Shown one piece after another: positions 51,842-62,214 of a stretch of 64,000 bases of DNA. The notes beneath the pieces are model-generated. The model searched no databases. It was not told the DNA's origin and saw only the letters and a list, made by a program, of their open reading frames with translations. The position numbers were made by a program, and so were the translations under genes. Source of the stretch: Marinilabiliaceae bacterium JC040 (GTDB taxonomy: Bacteria > Bacteroidota > Bacteroidia > Bacteroidales > Marinifilaceae); contig SNAP01000001.1 of the NCBI GenBank assembly GCA_022496785.1, forward strand, positions 310,001-374,000, read 5' to 3'. Position 1 is the first letter of the stretch; each line of letters opens with the position of its first letter.

Positions 51842-52291
51842 ATGAAAATAGTAATTCAAAGAAGTAAGAAGGCGTCAGTATCTATCAATAATGAGATTTT
51901 CTCTGAAATAGGTCAAGGGATACTTGTATTGGTAGGAGTAGAAGAACAGGATGAACAAGATGACATTGATTATCTTGTTAAGAAATTGTGCAATCTTAGA
52001 ATCTTTGATGATGAAAATGGTATCATGAATAAATCTGTTAAAGATATTAATGGAGATATTCTTGCTATCAGTCAATTTACCCTTATGGCTCGCACTAAAA
52101 AAGGAAACCGACCTTCATATATTGATGCTGCTAAACCTGATATTTCTATACCTCTTTACGAGAATTTTGTATCTTCTTTAAATAAAGAAATGAACAAAGA
52201 GGTAAAAACAGGACAATTTGGTGCTGATATGCAAGTATCTTTAATCAACGATGGACCTGTAACCATAATCATTGATTCAAAAAACAAGTAG
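51842..52291 (+). CDS. dtd: D-aminoacyl-tRNA deacylase
   Basis: Dtd removes D-amino acids from tRNA. The two active-site motifs are present: SQFTLMA (about 79-85) and NDGPVTI (about 138-144), the latter the Gly-cisPro-type element with the family order. The N-terminus MKIVIQRSKKASVSI is typical. The 149 residues are standard. It stands between a terminator and the RND transporter gene, which starts 68 bases later. Confidence 0.95.
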   Translation: MKIVIQRSKKASVSINNEIFSEIGQGILVLVGVEEQDEQDDIDYLVKKLCNLRIFDDENGIMNKSVKDINGDILAISQFTLMARTKKGNRPSYIDAAKPDISIPLYENFVSSLNKEMNKEVKTGQFGADMQVSLINDGPVTIIIDSKNK

Positions 52292-52359
52292 TGAAAGAAT
52301 ATTAGGATATTGTGATTTTCTAATATATTTTTGCCGTTCAACTTTAAACAATTAGCTAA

Positions 52360-54822
52360 ATGTGGGTTAAAATAGCACGAATTATCCTAAGGAACAGGAT
52401 AGCATTTCTTATATCAATTGCCTTGATAACTGTATTTATGGCTTATCAAGCAACAAAGGTTGAAATGTCATATGAGTATGCAGCATTACTTCCAAAATCT
52501 GATACTGCTTCAATAGAATCAGAAAAATTCAAATCAATCTTTGGCCAAGAGAATTCTATGATTATAATAGGAGTTCAGGATAAAGATTTTTATCAATTAG
52601 ATAAATTTAATGATTGGCTTGCATTAGGTGATAGTTTAAAAAACATCAAAGGTATAGATGCACATATGTCTTTAGGTAGTGCTTACACTTTGAAAAAAAA
52701 TAAGAAAGAAAAAAAATTCGATATAATTCGTCTATTCCCTAGCAAGTTAGAAAGTCAGAAACAGCTCGATTCATTAGCTAAAAAGGCTGAATCTTTGCCA
52801 ATATATTATGGAACATTACTTAATAAAGATGCACATACTTACAGTCTATTTGTTACTGTAAATGCTAAAACCATGGCATCTAAGAAAAGAGTAAAAGTTG
52901 TTCAAGAGATTAAAGATAGAGCTGATGCTTTTGCTCAAAAACACAAGCTGAAATTACATTATTCAGGAATGCCATATATTAGAGTTCAGAGTGCAGAGAT
53001 GATAAAATCTGAGATGATGATGTTTATACTATTATCTCTTTTTATAACAGCATTAATACTCTTTCTCTTTTTTAGGTCGTTTAAAATTGTAGGATTTTGT
53101 ATGTTAATAATTGGAATCTCTGTTATTTGGGCAGTAGGTTCTATGGCTATTTTAGGTTTTAAAATAACTTTATTAACAGCGATGTTACCACCATTGTTAA
53201 TTGTTATAGGTATTCCTAATTCAGTTTTCATGGTAAATAAATTTCATGGTGAATTTGCAATACATAGGAATAAAATTAAAGCTCTTCAGAGAATGATTCG
53301 AAAGATTGGTAATGCTACATTACTAACCAATTTAACAACAGCTTCTGGATTTGCTACATTCATTATTACATCAAGTACTATATTAGTTGAATTTGGCTTA
53401 GTAGCAGCTTTAAATATAATGTTGGTTTTTATATTATCATTAATACTTATACCATGTATATTTAGCTTAATAGCTCCACCTTCACCAAAACAAATCAGTC
53501 ATCTTAAAAACAGAATGGTAAAAGGTTTTGTTGATAAATTGGTATCATTAGTACTTTCAAAAAGAACATATCTTTACATTACAGCTTTTCTAATTATTGT
53601 ATTTAGTGCAATAGGAATGACAAGAATGAAGAGTACAGGTTTTATGGTTGACGATTTACCTCACGACAATCCTTTAGTACAAGATTTAAAATTCTTTGAG
53701 AAAAATTTTGATGGAATTCTACCTCTTGAGGTTATGGTTGATGTTAAAAAGAAAGGTAAAGTGCTTTCTCTTTCAACATTAAGAAGATTAGATAAATTAG
53801 ATAAAAGTATAAGTAAATCGCCAAATATATCAAATTCTCTTTCTGTTGTTACTGGTTTAAAATATTTAAATCAGACTTATTATAATGGTAAAGAGAAATA
53901 TTTTAAACTACCAACGTCTACAACAAAGAATTTTGTAATGTCGTATCTGCTACACACAAATCTTGATGGTGGGAAAAATAAAAACATGGCAGCGTTCAAT
54001 TCTTTTGTAGATAAGAATAAGCAATATGCACGATTAAGCTTTAGGGTAAAAGATATAGGAACAGATAAAATGGCACTAATGGAGAAGGATGTAATCTCTA
54101 AGATTAACAAGATATTTCCATCTTCTAAATATAATATAACTTGCACAGGTTCTAGTATTCTTTTCTATAGAGGAACAAAATATCTTGTAAAGAATCTTGC
54201 TAGTAGTTTAATGTTGGCAGTCTTTATTATCGCATTGTTTATGGCATGGATGTTCAATTCAAAAAGAATGGTTGTTGTAGCTCTTATTCCAAATATCATT
54301 CCACTGCTATTTACAGCTGCACTTATGGGATATTTAGGTGTTCCTATTAAAGCATCAACTATCCTTGTTTTCAGTATAGCATTTGGTATTTCTGTAGATG
54401 ATACAATTCATTTCTTAGCTAAATATCGTCAAGAACTTCAAGTTACTGGATGGAATATTAAAAAATCAGTTGTTTTCGCTCTTAAAGAAACAGGACAATC
54501 AATGATGTATACTTCAATAATTCTATTCTTTGGATTTGGTATTTTTAGTCTTTCTAATTTTGGCGGTACAGTCTCTCTGGGAATATTGGTATCCATAACT
54601 CTTTTAGCAGCTATGTTTTCTAACCTAGTAATACTTCCATCTCTATTAATGAGTTTAGATAAAATGATTACGAATAAAGCATTTAAAGAACCATTACTAC
54701 AGATCTATAACGAAGAAGAAGATATCGATTTAGAGGAATTAAAGATTGATACATCCAAATATATTATTGATATAGAGAATGAAGAGTCAGTATATATTCC
54801 AAAAGATAAAACAATAGAATAA
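52360..54822 (+). CDS. RND/MMPL-family transporter
   Basis: This is an inner membrane protein of 820 residues with the two-fold RND plan. One helix (about 12-30), a periplasmic domain (about 31-215) and five helices (about 218-380) are repeated in the second half, with its periplasmic part at about 425-610. The second half has GISVDDTIHFLAKYRQEL, with the acidic pair usual in helix 4. The matching place in the first half reads GIPNSVFMVNKFHGEF, without acidic residues. The C-terminal 50 residues are acidic and cytoplasmic. Members export lipids or hydrophobic compounds; the substrate is unknown. Confidence 0.88.
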   Translation: MWVKIARIILRNRIAFLISIALITVFMAYQATKVEMSYEYAALLPKSDTASIESEKFKSIFGQENSMIIIGVQDKDFYQLDKFNDWLALGDSLKNIKGIDAHMSLGSAYTLKKNKKEKKFDIIRLFPSKLESQKQLDSLAKKAESLPIYYGTLLNKDAHTYSLFVTVNAKTMASKKRVKVVQEIKDRADAFAQKHKLKLHYSGMPYIRVQSAEMIKSEMMMFILLSLFITALILFLFFRSFKIVGFCMLIIGISVIWAVGSMAILGFKITLLTAMLPPLLIVIGIPNSVFMVNKFHGEFAIHRNKIKALQRMIRKIGNATLLTNLTTASGFATFIITSSTILVEFGLVAALNIMLVFILSLILIPCIFSLIAPPSPKQISHLKNRMVKGFVDKLVSLVLSKRTYLYITAFLIIVFSAIGMTRMKSTGFMVDDLPHDNPLVQDLKFFEKNFDGILPLEVMVDVKKKGKVLSLSTLRRLDKLDKSISKSPNISNSLSVVTGLKYLNQTYYNGKEKYFKLPTSTTKNFVMSYLLHTNLDGGKNKNMAAFNSFVDKNKQYARLSFRVKDIGTDKMALMEKDVISKINKIFPSSKYNITCTGSSILFYRGTKYLVKNLASSLMLAVFIIALFMAWMFNSKRMVVVALIPNIIPLLFTAALMGYLGVPIKASTILVFSIAFGISVDDTIHFLAKYRQELQVTGWNIKKSVVFALKETGQSMMYTSIILFFGFGIFSLSNFGGTVSLGILVSITLLAAMFSNLVILPSLLMSLDKMITNKAFKEPLLQIYNEEEDIDLEELKIDTSKYIIDIENEESVYIPKDKTIE

Positions 54823-54838
54823 AAGATATAAAAAGATA

Positions 54839-54868
54839 AAACCCAAGAGGGAAGATTCTTGGGTTTTT
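54839..54868 (+). terminator. Intrinsic terminator after RND transporter gene
   Basis: Arms aacccaaga (about 54839-54848) and tcttgggttt (54857-54866) form a 9-10 bp stem with an 8-base loop, followed by T residues. Confidence 0.88.
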
Positions 54869-54941
54869 GATTAATTAGGTGAAGGATTTAATATCCTTCT
54901 GATCGTGAATTGTTTTTAAAACGCATGTTAATACAAAATAA

Positions 54942-55607
54942 TTATCTTTCAATTTTAATATCTATAATATTATCATTTAAATCTCTATATACTAATCTGA
55001 TACCAGACTTCTTAAGTGTCTCAGGATCGTATTTACCTAGTTTAAAACTTACTATACCTGATCCTAAAGAATTTGCTGTATCTGTATTCTCATTTTTAAG
55101 TCTAAATTCTAGTACCACTCTATCATCATCATTTATCCCTCCTAAAGGATTAATATCATTCTTCACTAGATTTACAACCATATCCTTACTACCTGAAGGG
55201 GCATGAAATCGAAGATTTAAATATCCATCAGTAATTGATACATCAACAATCTTTGCCTTATCATTCCCAAAACTATCTTTATTATCCTCTGTAACCTCAA
55301 CTACATCTTTTGTCAGAACATTTTTAATGTCTTGAACATCGATATTGTAATCGTAGTTCATATTTTCCTTTGAACTGATGTAGAAATATACGAAAGCTCT
55401 TTGTCCGTCAGTAACTTCGTATGAATACTCGTTTACAGGTAGGAAAGTGTCCTTACCGTTTGTGAAATAATAGCTTGTCTCATCAATCTTTTTAACTGTA
55501 CCCAATATGTATTTCATATTGTCAATTTTCTCCTCATTACACGATTGAAAAATGAAACTACAAATAACACATGATAGGGTAAGCAATAAATAAATCTTCT
55601 TTTTCAT
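54942..55607 (-). CDS. NigD-like lipoprotein
   Basis: A lipoprotein signal is present (MKKKIYLLLTLSCVICSFI, ending FQSC, Cys at about 23). The mature protein has the two small domains of NigD-like proteins. The first is an OB-like N-terminal part (YILGTVKKIDETSYYFTNG, about 33-51). The second is a C-terminal beta domain (VDVSITDGYLNLRFHAPSG, about 116-134). Family function is not well defined; NigD itself is tied to bacteriocin-related loci, but NigD-like lipoproteins are widespread in Bacteroidales. It is divergent from the ECF sigma gene at 55798. Confidence 0.72.
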   Translation of the reverse strand: MKKKIYLLLTLSCVICSFIFQSCNEEKIDNMKYILGTVKKIDETSYYFTNGKDTFLPVNEYSYEVTDGQRAFVYFYISSKENMNYDYNIDVQDIKNVLTKDVVEVTEDNKDSFGNDKAKIVDVSITDGYLNLRFHAPSGSKDMVVNLVKNDINPLGGINDDDRVVLEFRLKNENTDTANSLGSGIVSFKLGKYDPETLKKSGIRLVYRDLNDNIIDIKIER

Positions 55608-55797
55608 TTTAGATACTTTTTAAGGGGTTTACTTATTTATTCATTTAAAAATATTAGGGTTAGTAATATCCTTTGTCCACCCTTATAATGCGCTATCTTT
55701 TCAAATACTGCACGTAAAAATCAATTATTTTCAAAAAAAGTTGTTTTTTTATGCAGTAATTACTCTTATTTAGCATTATAATAATGACTTAGGTGAT

Positions 55798-56361
55798 ATG
55801 ATAAAAAGTGAGGAGCAATATATAGAACAAGGATGTAAGAAGGGAGATAGAAAGTCTCAGGCTTCTTTATATTCCAAAGTTTCTCCTCGTATGCTTTCTA
55901 TCGCAATAAGATATCTTGGAGATAAAGCACAAGCAGAAGATCTTCTACATGATACATTTTTAAAAATCTTTGATAAGATTGATAAATTTAAGTATACAGG
56001 TAAAAATTCTCTTTATGCATGGTGTTGTAGAATAATGCAAAACGAAAGTCTGCAATATCTTAGAAAGAAGAAATTGTTATTAGATTTTGATGATATTAAA
56101 GAAGAACAGATTGATACAGACAATTCTGAAGATGATGATTCTTTTAAAAAAGTGCCTAGAGATGTTTTATTCTCTTTTATTTCTGAACTGCCTGATGGAT
56201 ATAGAACAATCTTTAATATGTATGTTTTTGAGAAATACTCACATAAACAAATAGCTAAGGAGTTAGGAGTAAAAGAAAAGAGTTCTGCTTCTCAATTAGT
56301 GAGAGCAAAATCTAAATTAATAGAGAAAATTAATGATTATCTAAAAAAAGAAGAGAGATGA
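55798..56361 (+). CDS. ECF-type RNA polymerase sigma factor
   Basis: This is an alternative sigma factor of 187 residues. Region 2 lies at about 20-90 and includes RYLGDKAQAEDLLHDTFLKI. Region 4 lies at about 120-180 and includes LPDGYRTIFNMYVFEKYSHK and a helix-turn-helix (IAKELGVKEKSSASQLVRA). An acidic linker (DTDNSEDDDS) joins them. The stop overlaps the next gene's start by 4 bases, so its partner is the downstream membrane protein. Confidence 0.92.
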   Translation: MIKSEEQYIEQGCKKGDRKSQASLYSKVSPRMLSIAIRYLGDKAQAEDLLHDTFLKIFDKIDKFKYTGKNSLYAWCCRIMQNESLQYLRKKKLLLDFDDIKEEQIDTDNSEDDDSFKKVPRDVLFSFISELPDGYRTIFNMYVFEKYSHKQIAKELGVKEKSSASQLVRAKSKLIEKINDYLKKEER

Positions 56362-57629
56362 AAGAATCATTAGATAAAAAAGATAAGGATATTTGGCTAG
56401 ACAGTTTTGAAGATCATCTTAACGATTACGAAACTAAACCATCAGAAGATATATGGGATAAGATATCTTCTAATTTAGATGCGAAAGCCAAGAAAAAGAA
56501 GAATTATGCTATTTTATTTAGAATCTCTTCAATAGCAGCTCTATTTGTGATTGCTTTCTCTCTATGGATATTTAACAACGATATACAACTTAAAAAATCA
56601 ATATACAATTCTACTGAACTTTCACTTATTAACAATCATGAAAACTTTATAAATAAAGAGATTGTTCTATTTAGTGAAATGTCTGCTCCTATCCTTTCTT
56701 TGCCTAAAAGTAGAAAAGTTAAAATGAATTCAGGTAAGGATATTAACAATGATAAAATGAGTTCTAAGAAGAAAAATCTTGCTGTTGTTAATAAAGAAAA
56801 TGCAAATATTCTAGAGGAAAAAGAAGAAGTGCAATTCTTTGATGCAAAGGAAACTACTAATCAATCAAAGACTAGTGAAAAAGCTAAAAATAATAAAGAA
56901 AAGAAGGAAGATATTAACAAAGAAAAGAAAGCTCTTGTTAAAAGAGAAGCATTAAAAAGATACTTAGAAGACAATGATATTAACAATGTTCATAGTAGAG
57001 AAGGAAAGTCTAATAAACTATCTATTGGATTATTCTCAGATATGAATTCTTTAAATAATAATAAGGATAATCAAGGAATGAGTCCTAGGCTTATGACTGG
57101 CTATAATTCTGCTCCTCCATTTCTAAAAGATGCAAAATCAATAGTAGAAATTCAAAAAGAATATAATTATGAACATTCAATTCCTATAGCATTAGGTGTA
57201 TCAATTAAATATTCTTTGAGCGAGAAATTAGCTCTAGAATCTGGTATTAATTATACATATTTGCATTCAAAACTTACAGAAGTTTATTCTGCTGAATCTT
57301 TCTCTCAGAATTTACATTATATTGGAATACCAATAAATATATCATACTCTTTCAACTACAATAAGGCAATTGCATATTATGCATTATTAGGTAGTGAAAT
57401 AGAAAAAATGATAATAGCTAAAAAAGATAATAAAACTGAATATCCAAATGTTTGGCAATTATCTTTTAAAGCAGGAATTGGTACACAAATTCAAATATAT
57501 AAAGCTATAAGTATGTTCGGTGAACTATCTGTAAGGTATGGAATAGAAGATAAATCATCATGGGAATCTTATAGAACAGATAATCCATTACAAATGAATA
57601 TACGATTAGGAATAAGGTGGTCTAGATAA
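56358..57629 (+). CDS. Anti-sigma-like protein fused to an outer membrane beta-barrel domain
   Basis: The layout is unusual. A hydrophilic N-terminal region (about 1-50) with an anti-sigma-like DIWDKISSNLD segment is followed by one membrane helix (about 54-75). Then comes a Lys/Glu/Asn-rich linker of about 150 residues. The C-terminal domain (about 260-423) has alternating amphipathic strands such as KYSLSEKLALESGINYTYLH and ends in MNIRLGIRWSR, as in PorT/OmpA-like beta-barrels. If both parts insert as predicted, one chain would span inner membrane, periplasm and outer membrane. The gene overlaps the ECF sigma gene by 4 bases. Function is inferred from this context. Confidence 0.7.
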   Translation: MKESLDKKDKDIWLDSFEDHLNDYETKPSEDIWDKISSNLDAKAKKKKNYAILFRISSIAALFVIAFSLWIFNNDIQLKKSIYNSTELSLINNHENFINKEIVLFSEMSAPILSLPKSRKVKMNSGKDINNDKMSSKKKNLAVVNKENANILEEKEEVQFFDAKETTNQSKTSEKAKNNKEKKEDINKEKKALVKREALKRYLEDNDINNVHSREGKSNKLSIGLFSDMNSLNNNKDNQGMSPRLMTGYNSAPPFLKDAKSIVEIQKEYNYEHSIPIALGVSIKYSLSEKLALESGINYTYLHSKLTEVYSAESFSQNLHYIGIPINISYSFNYNKAIAYYALLGSEIEKMIIAKKDNKTEYPNVWQLSFKAGIGTQIQIYKAISMFGELSVRYGIEDKSSWESYRTDNPLQMNIRLGIRWSR

Positions 57630-57700
57630 TTATCAGAAAAAAGACCACCCATTATCGAGCAGTCTTTAATATTTATATAAAAATATTTAGGGGCAATTTA

Positions 57701-58591
57701 CTATTCTTCGTCAACAATCTTTTTATCATTAAACTCAGAATATTCTTTTTGTAGTTTTTCTGTTAGGCTAGAAGTACCAATTCTCAATAAATCTTTATTA
57801 AGCCATTCTTCTCCTAAAATATAGTGAACTATTGAGATAAACTGCATTGCTATATTTGTAGTTGTTATACCTCCAGAAAGCTTTAGTCCTACCTTCTTAC
57901 CAGTCTTTTCATTAAATAGCTTAATAGCATATGCAATCACATAAGCAGCTTCTGTAGTTACGCCCATAGATGATTTACCAGTAGAACTTTTAATAAAATC
58001 ACATCCTGCTTCCATAGCAAGAATAGAGGCTACAAAGATATCTTCAATCTTTTTTAATTCACCAGTTTCTAGAATAACTTTAAGAGTCTTGTCTTTACAA
58101 ATCTTTCTAATATTTTTAAGATCTTCTCTAACATTTGTATATTCTTCATCAACAAAATCTCCCAATGGAATAACAACATCAATTTCATCACATGCAGAAT
58201 CGTTTGCTAATTTACATTCCAATTCTCTCACTTCTTTATAAGTCTGAACGAAAGGAAAGCCTCCAGCTACACAATCAATATTTATTCCTGTATTTTTCAA
58301 TTCATTTTTACAAATATCAATATACTTAGGAAAAATACATACAGAAGCAGGAGCGGCAATATCAACTTTCTCGATATTTGTCTTCAGTTTAGATATGAAT
58401 TTCTTAATAGAAGTCTTACTATCTCTAATATTTAAAGAAGTATGGTCTATAAGAGAATGCATCAAATCTAATGTCTCCTCATTATAATTAACTTTAGAAT
58501 ATGATTGAATAGAACTATCTAAATCAAATGATATTTTTTCATCATATAATTGATAATTATAGAAGTTAAGAATTTCTTGTTGCGTGTCCAT
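57701..58591 (-). CDS. deoC: Deoxyribose-phosphate aldolase
   Basis: DeoC cleaves 2-deoxyribose 5-phosphate to acetaldehyde and glyceraldehyde 3-phosphate in deoxynucleoside breakdown. Class I aldolase TIM-barrel motifs are present: DEIDVVIPLGDF, CDFIKSSTGKSSMGVT (Schiff-base Lys region) and GLKLSGGITT. At 296 residues it is longer than E. coli DeoC (259) because of an N-terminal extension of about 50 residues, usual for this phylum. It is divergent from mutS and convergent with the beta-barrel gene. Confidence 0.92.
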   Translation of the reverse strand: MDTQQEILNFYNYQLYDEKISFDLDSSIQSYSKVNYNEETLDLMHSLIDHTSLNIRDSKTSIKKFISKLKTNIEKVDIAAPASVCIFPKYIDICKNELKNTGINIDCVAGGFPFVQTYKEVRELECKLANDSACDEIDVVIPLGDFVDEEYTNVREDLKNIRKICKDKTLKVILETGELKKIEDIFVASILAMEAGCDFIKSSTGKSSMGVTTEAAYVIAYAIKLFNEKTGKKVGLKLSGGITTTNIAMQFISIVHYILGEEWLNKDLLRIGTSSLTEKLQKEYSEFNDKKIVDEE

Positions 58592-58631
58592 AAAAATATT
58601 TAGATTTTAAAATCTCTACTAATATACGGAA

Positions 58632-58665
58632 TTTTGTAGAATCAACATGAAAATATTTATCTTTG
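58632..58665 (+). promoter_or_regulatory. mutS promoter (TTTTG, 21 bp, TATCTTTG)
   Basis: TTTTG (58632-58636) and TATCTTTG (58658-58665) fit the Bacteroidota consensus with a 21-base spacer. The -7 element ends 21 bases before the ATG at 58687. It overlaps a possible upstream TTG start at 58663, which therefore cannot be used. Confidence 0.7.
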
Positions 58666-58686
58666 ATACTAAAACATAGTAAATTT

Positions 58687-61299
58687 ATGGCAAAGAAGAC
58701 TAAAAGTGGTACTACTCCATTAATGGAGCAATACGAGAAAATGAAGTTGAAATATCCCGATGCATTAATGCTATTTCGTATGGGTGATTTCTATGAAACT
58801 TTTGGGGAAGATGCAATTAAAACATCTAAAATTCTTGGTATTACTTTAACAAAAAGAAGTAATGGTGCTGCCTCTAAAACTGAACTTGCAGGTTTTCCAT
58901 ACCATGCACTAGATACATACCTTCCAAAGCTTGTAAGAGCAGGGCTTAGAGTTGCAATATGTGAACAACTTGAAGATCCTAAGAAGACTAAAAAACTTGT
59001 AAAAAGAGGAATTATTGAAATTGTTACTCCAGGTTTATCCTATAATGATAGTACAATAGAGAATTCTAAAAACAATTGGTTAGCCAGTGTTTTTATAAGT
59101 AAAAATACAGCAGGACTATCGCTTTTAGATTTATCTACAGGTGAATTCTTAGCTGCTCAAGGAGAAATAGGTAAGATAGATAAACTATTAAATAATTTTC
59201 AACCTAAAGAAGTACTTATACAAAAGAATCAGCTTAATATCTACTATGAATATTTTGGTAAGAATTTCTATACTTACCCTATCGACGATTGGATGTTTAA
59301 TTTGTCAGCTTCTCGCGATAGATTGCTACAACATTTTAATACTCTATCTCTTAAGGGATTTGGAATAGAGAAACTAGATAGTGCAATAGCCAGTTCTGGT
59401 GCTATAATGCAATATCTCGATCTTACTAAACATTCAAGTATCAATCATATAACATCAATATCTAAAATAGAAGATTCTGAATATGTTTGGTTAGATAGAT
59501 TTACAATGAGAAATCTAGAATTACTGTCTACTCCACATGCCGAAGGATGTTCTTTAATGCAAGTGCTAGATAAAACTGTTACTCCAATGGGAACAAGAAT
59601 GTTATCGCGTTGGCTTGCTCTTCCATTAAAGAATCTTGAAACTATAAATAAAAGATTAAGTATTGTTGAAACACTATTCAATAATGAATCATTAAGATAC
59701 GATATATCAGATTACCTTTCTTCTGTTGGAGACCTTGAAAGATTAACCTCTAAAATTGCAATTATGAGAATTAATCCACGTGAACTATTACAACTTCAAA
59801 CGGCTCTCGATTGTATACCTTCTTTAAAGAAAGTATTAGCAAAATCAGGTAATAAAAATCTTGAAAATCTTTCAGAGGAACTAGACTCTTGTACTGAACT
59901 TAATAACAAGATTCAATCCAATTTACTTACATCGGCACCAGCACAAGTTTCTAAAGGTGGTGTAATAGCTTTTGGAGTGAATGATGAGCTTGATGAACTT
60001 CGTTCAATATCAACAAATGGAAAAGATATGCTTCTTAAAATGCAACAAGAAGAAGCTGAAAAAACTGGAATAACAAATCTTAAAATAGGATTTAATAATG
60101 TATTTGGATATTATATTGAAGTCACTAAATCTCATTCTTCAAAAGTACCTGAATCGTGGATACGTAAGCAAACTTTAGTAAATGCCGAAAGATATATTAC
60201 TCCAGATCTTAAAACCTACGAAGATAAAATTCTAGGTGCAGAAGAGAAGATATTAGAACTTGAAACTAAATTATATAACGAATTAGTACTCTTTGCAGGA
60301 GATTATATTAATACACTCCAATTAGATGCAAATATACTTTCTAATATCGACTGTTTAGGTTCATTTGCAAAAGTATCTATTGAGAATAAATATACACGTC
60401 CTTTAGTTGACGATTCAAACATTATAGATATAAAAGCAGGACGTCATCCTGTTATAGAGAAACAACTACCTATTGGTGAAGAATATATTAGTAATGATGT
60501 ATTTTTAGATAAAGAAGAACAGCAAATAATGATTATTACAGGACCAAATATGTCAGGTAAATCAGCTCTTCTTCGTCAGGTAGCACTAATTTCTATCATG
60601 GCACAAGCAGGTTGTTTTGTACCTGCAGAATCAGCTCATTTAGGATATCTAGATAAGATATTTACAAGAGTTGGTGCTTCAGATAATATTTCATTAGGAG
60701 AATCTACTTTTATGGTAGAAATGAATGAAGCATCCAATATTTTAAATAACCTTTCAGATCGTTCCCTTGTCCTTTTTGATGAACTAGGAAGAGGAACTTC
60801 TACATATGATGGTATTTCTATTGCTTGGGCAATTGTTGAGTATATTCATCAGCAGAAGAAGAAAAGAGCAATGACACTTTTTGCAACTCACTATCATGAG
60901 TTAAACGAAATGGAAAAATCTTTCAATAAGATTAAAAACTATAATGTGTCAGTTAAAGAGATTGACAATCAGATAGTTTTTCTTAGAAAACTTGTAAGTG
61001 GTGGTTCTAATCACTCTTTTGGTATCCAAGTAGCAAAAATGGCTGGAATGCCCTCTCCTGTAATAAAACGTTCTACTTCTATTCTTAAGCAACTAGAGAC
61101 AAATAACAACGATTCTATAGCTAAGCCACTAAGTAAAGATAATAGTCAAGAAGATGGTATGCAATTAAGCTTCTTTCAACTTGACGATCCTGTACTGTCG
61201 AGTATACGTGACGAACTAAAGAATCTTCAGATTGATAGTTTAACTCCATTAGAAGCTCTTAATAAGCTTAACGAAATAAAGAAACTTTCTGGTATTTAA
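58687..61299 (+). CDS. mutS: DNA mismatch repair protein MutS
   Basis: MutS recognises mismatches and starts methyl-independent mismatch repair. The mismatch-binding motif [14 protein letters not shown] lies near residue 30. The connector, lever and clamp domains follow. The ATPase has Walker A GPNMSGKS (about 619-626) and Walker [15 protein letters not shown], then FATHYHEL. I use the ATG at 58687 (MAKKTKSG), because an upstream TTG lies inside the promoter. The 870 residues are typical. The gene is monocistronic, with its own promoter and terminator. Confidence 0.97.
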   Translation: MAKKTKSGTTPLMEQYEKMKLKYPDALMLFRMGDFYETFGEDAIKTSKILGITLTKRSNGAASKTELAGFPYHALDTYLPKLVRAGLRVAICEQLEDPKKTKKLVKRGIIEIVTPGLSYNDSTIENSKNNWLASVFISKNTAGLSLLDLSTGEFLAAQGEIGKIDKLLNNFQPKEVLIQKNQLNIYYEYFGKNFYTYPIDDWMFNLSASRDRLLQHFNTLSLKGFGIEKLDSAIASSGAIMQYLDLTKHSSINHITSISKIEDSEYVWLDRFTMRNLELLSTPHAEGCSLMQVLDKTVTPMGTRMLSRWLALPLKNLETINKRLSIVETLFNNESLRYDISDYLSSVGDLERLTSKIAIMRINPRELLQLQTALDCIPSLKKVLAKSGNKNLENLSEELDSCTELNNKIQSNLLTSAPAQVSKGGVIAFGVNDELDELRSISTNGKDMLLKMQQEEAEKTGITNLKIGFNNVFGYYIEVTKSHSSKVPESWIRKQTLVNAERYITPDLKTYEDKILGAEEKILELETKLYNELVLFAGDYINTLQLDANILSNIDCLGSFAKVSIENKYTRPLVDDSNIIDIKAGRHPVIEKQLPIGEEYISNDVFLDKEEQQIMIITGPNMSGKSALLRQVALISIMAQAGCFVPAESAHLGYLDKIFTRVGASDNISLGESTFMVEMNEASNILNNLSDRSLVLFDELGRGTSTYDGISIAWAIVEYIHQQKKKRAMTLFATHYHELNEMEKSFNKIKNYNVSVKEIDNQIVFLRKLVSGGSNHSFGIQVAKMAGMPSPVIKRSTSILKQLETNNNDSIAKPLSKDNSQEDGMQLSFFQLDDPVLSSIRDELKNLQIDSLTPLEALNKLNEIKKLSGI

Positions 61300-61327
61300 A
61301 AAGAAATAACCATAAAAGAAAAAAGAA

Positions 61328-61374
61328 AAAGAGCAGCACTCAAATATATAAAATATTCTATGCTGCTCTTTTTA
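61328..61374 (+). terminator. Intrinsic terminator between mutS and the convergent cyclophilin operon
   Basis: Arms aaagagcagca (61328-61338) and tgctgctcttt (61361-61371) are perfectly complementary over 11 bp with a 22-base loop and flanking A and T runs, so it can act in both directions. Confidence 0.9.
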
Positions 61375-61409
61375 TAAAATAAAAGAAGATCTTTTGAAAT
61401 GAAATATAA

Positions 61410-62207
61410 TTATTTCACTTCTGTAATCTTTATTTTAATATCCTTTAATGGTCTGTCTTCTCTATTTGTTACTTGTTCTGCAATTTTATCTATTACATCA
61501 AGTCCTTCAATCACCTCTCCAAAAACAGTGTATTCTCCATCTAAATGAGGAGTTCCTCCAACACTTGTATAAGCTTCAATTTGTTCCTTAGAAAGCTTTA
61601 ATTCTTTAGCTTTAAACAATTCATTAACTTCTTTTAGAAGTCTATCAGAAAGAGCTTTAATAGCTTTTGATCCATCTTTTTGTGTTGCTTCAAAATCTTT
61701 TGCATGCTTTAGAAAATATTTACTTCTAAATCTGCTTAAACGTCTATCATTAATTCTTTTAACAGATTTCTCTAAAGATTCCTTAGTGTAAACATTACCT
61801 TGAACAATATAGAATTGCGAACCACTTGATTTCTTCTTTGGATTGACACTGTCAGATTCTCTTGCTGCAGCTAAAACTCCTTTTTTATGGAAAAGTCCAG
61901 AAACAATTTCTGCATCTATATCGTAGCCAGGTCCACCTTCACCCAAATGAGCGTTAATATCAGCAGTTTTAGAATCAGGATCACCACCTTGAATCATAAA
62001 ATCTTTTATTACTCTATGAAAGATAGTACCGTCATAGAATTTCTCATTAACAAGTTTCAAGAAATTATCTCTATGTTTAGGAGTCTGATTATATAATTTA
62101 ATCTTCATATCCCCATAAGGAGTTTCAATTTTCACAATCTTTTCTTTCTGTCCACAGCCGTAGATTAGAAATAATGAGAATAGCGAAATAGCAATTAATT
62201 TTTTCAT
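61410..62207 (-). CDS. Peptidyl-prolyl cis-trans isomerase, cyclophilin type, lipoprotein
   Basis: This is a cyclophilin that speeds proline isomerisation in exported proteins. The lipoprotein signal ends in LIYGC (Cys 18). The core has GTIFHRVIKDFMIQGGDP (about 55-72) and GSQFYIV, and ends with EYTVFGEVIEGLDVIDKI. A Lys/Arg-rich helical insertion (about 140-210) interrupts the core between GSQFYIV and the HLDGEYTVFG strand, as in other Bacteroidota members. The 265 residues agree. It is last in a minus-strand run after a periplasmic rhodanese. Confidence 0.92.
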   Translation of the reverse strand: MKKLIAISLFSLFLIYGCGQKEKIVKIETPYGDMKIKLYNQTPKHRDNFLKLVNEKFYDGTIFHRVIKDFMIQGGDPDSKTADINAHLGEGGPGYDIDAEIVSGLFHKKGVLAAARESDSVNPKKKSSGSQFYIVQGNVYTKESLEKSVKRINDRRLSRFRSKYFLKHAKDFEATQKDGSKAIKALSDRLLKEVNELFKAKELKLSKEQIEAYTSVGGTPHLDGEYTVFGEVIEGLDVIDKIAEQVTNREDRPLKDIKIKITEVK

Positions 62208-62214
62208 ATCAATT

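Noticed and set aside
57616-57649. 8-bp inverted repeat (ggtggtct and agaccacc) at the end of the beta-barrel gene
   Set aside because: It has no T run on either strand, a long loop, and overlaps coding sequence; too weak to call a terminator.
58663-58686. TTG start for mutS that adds eight residues
   Set aside because: The TTG is part of the TATCTTTG -7 promoter element, so it would not be in the transcript.
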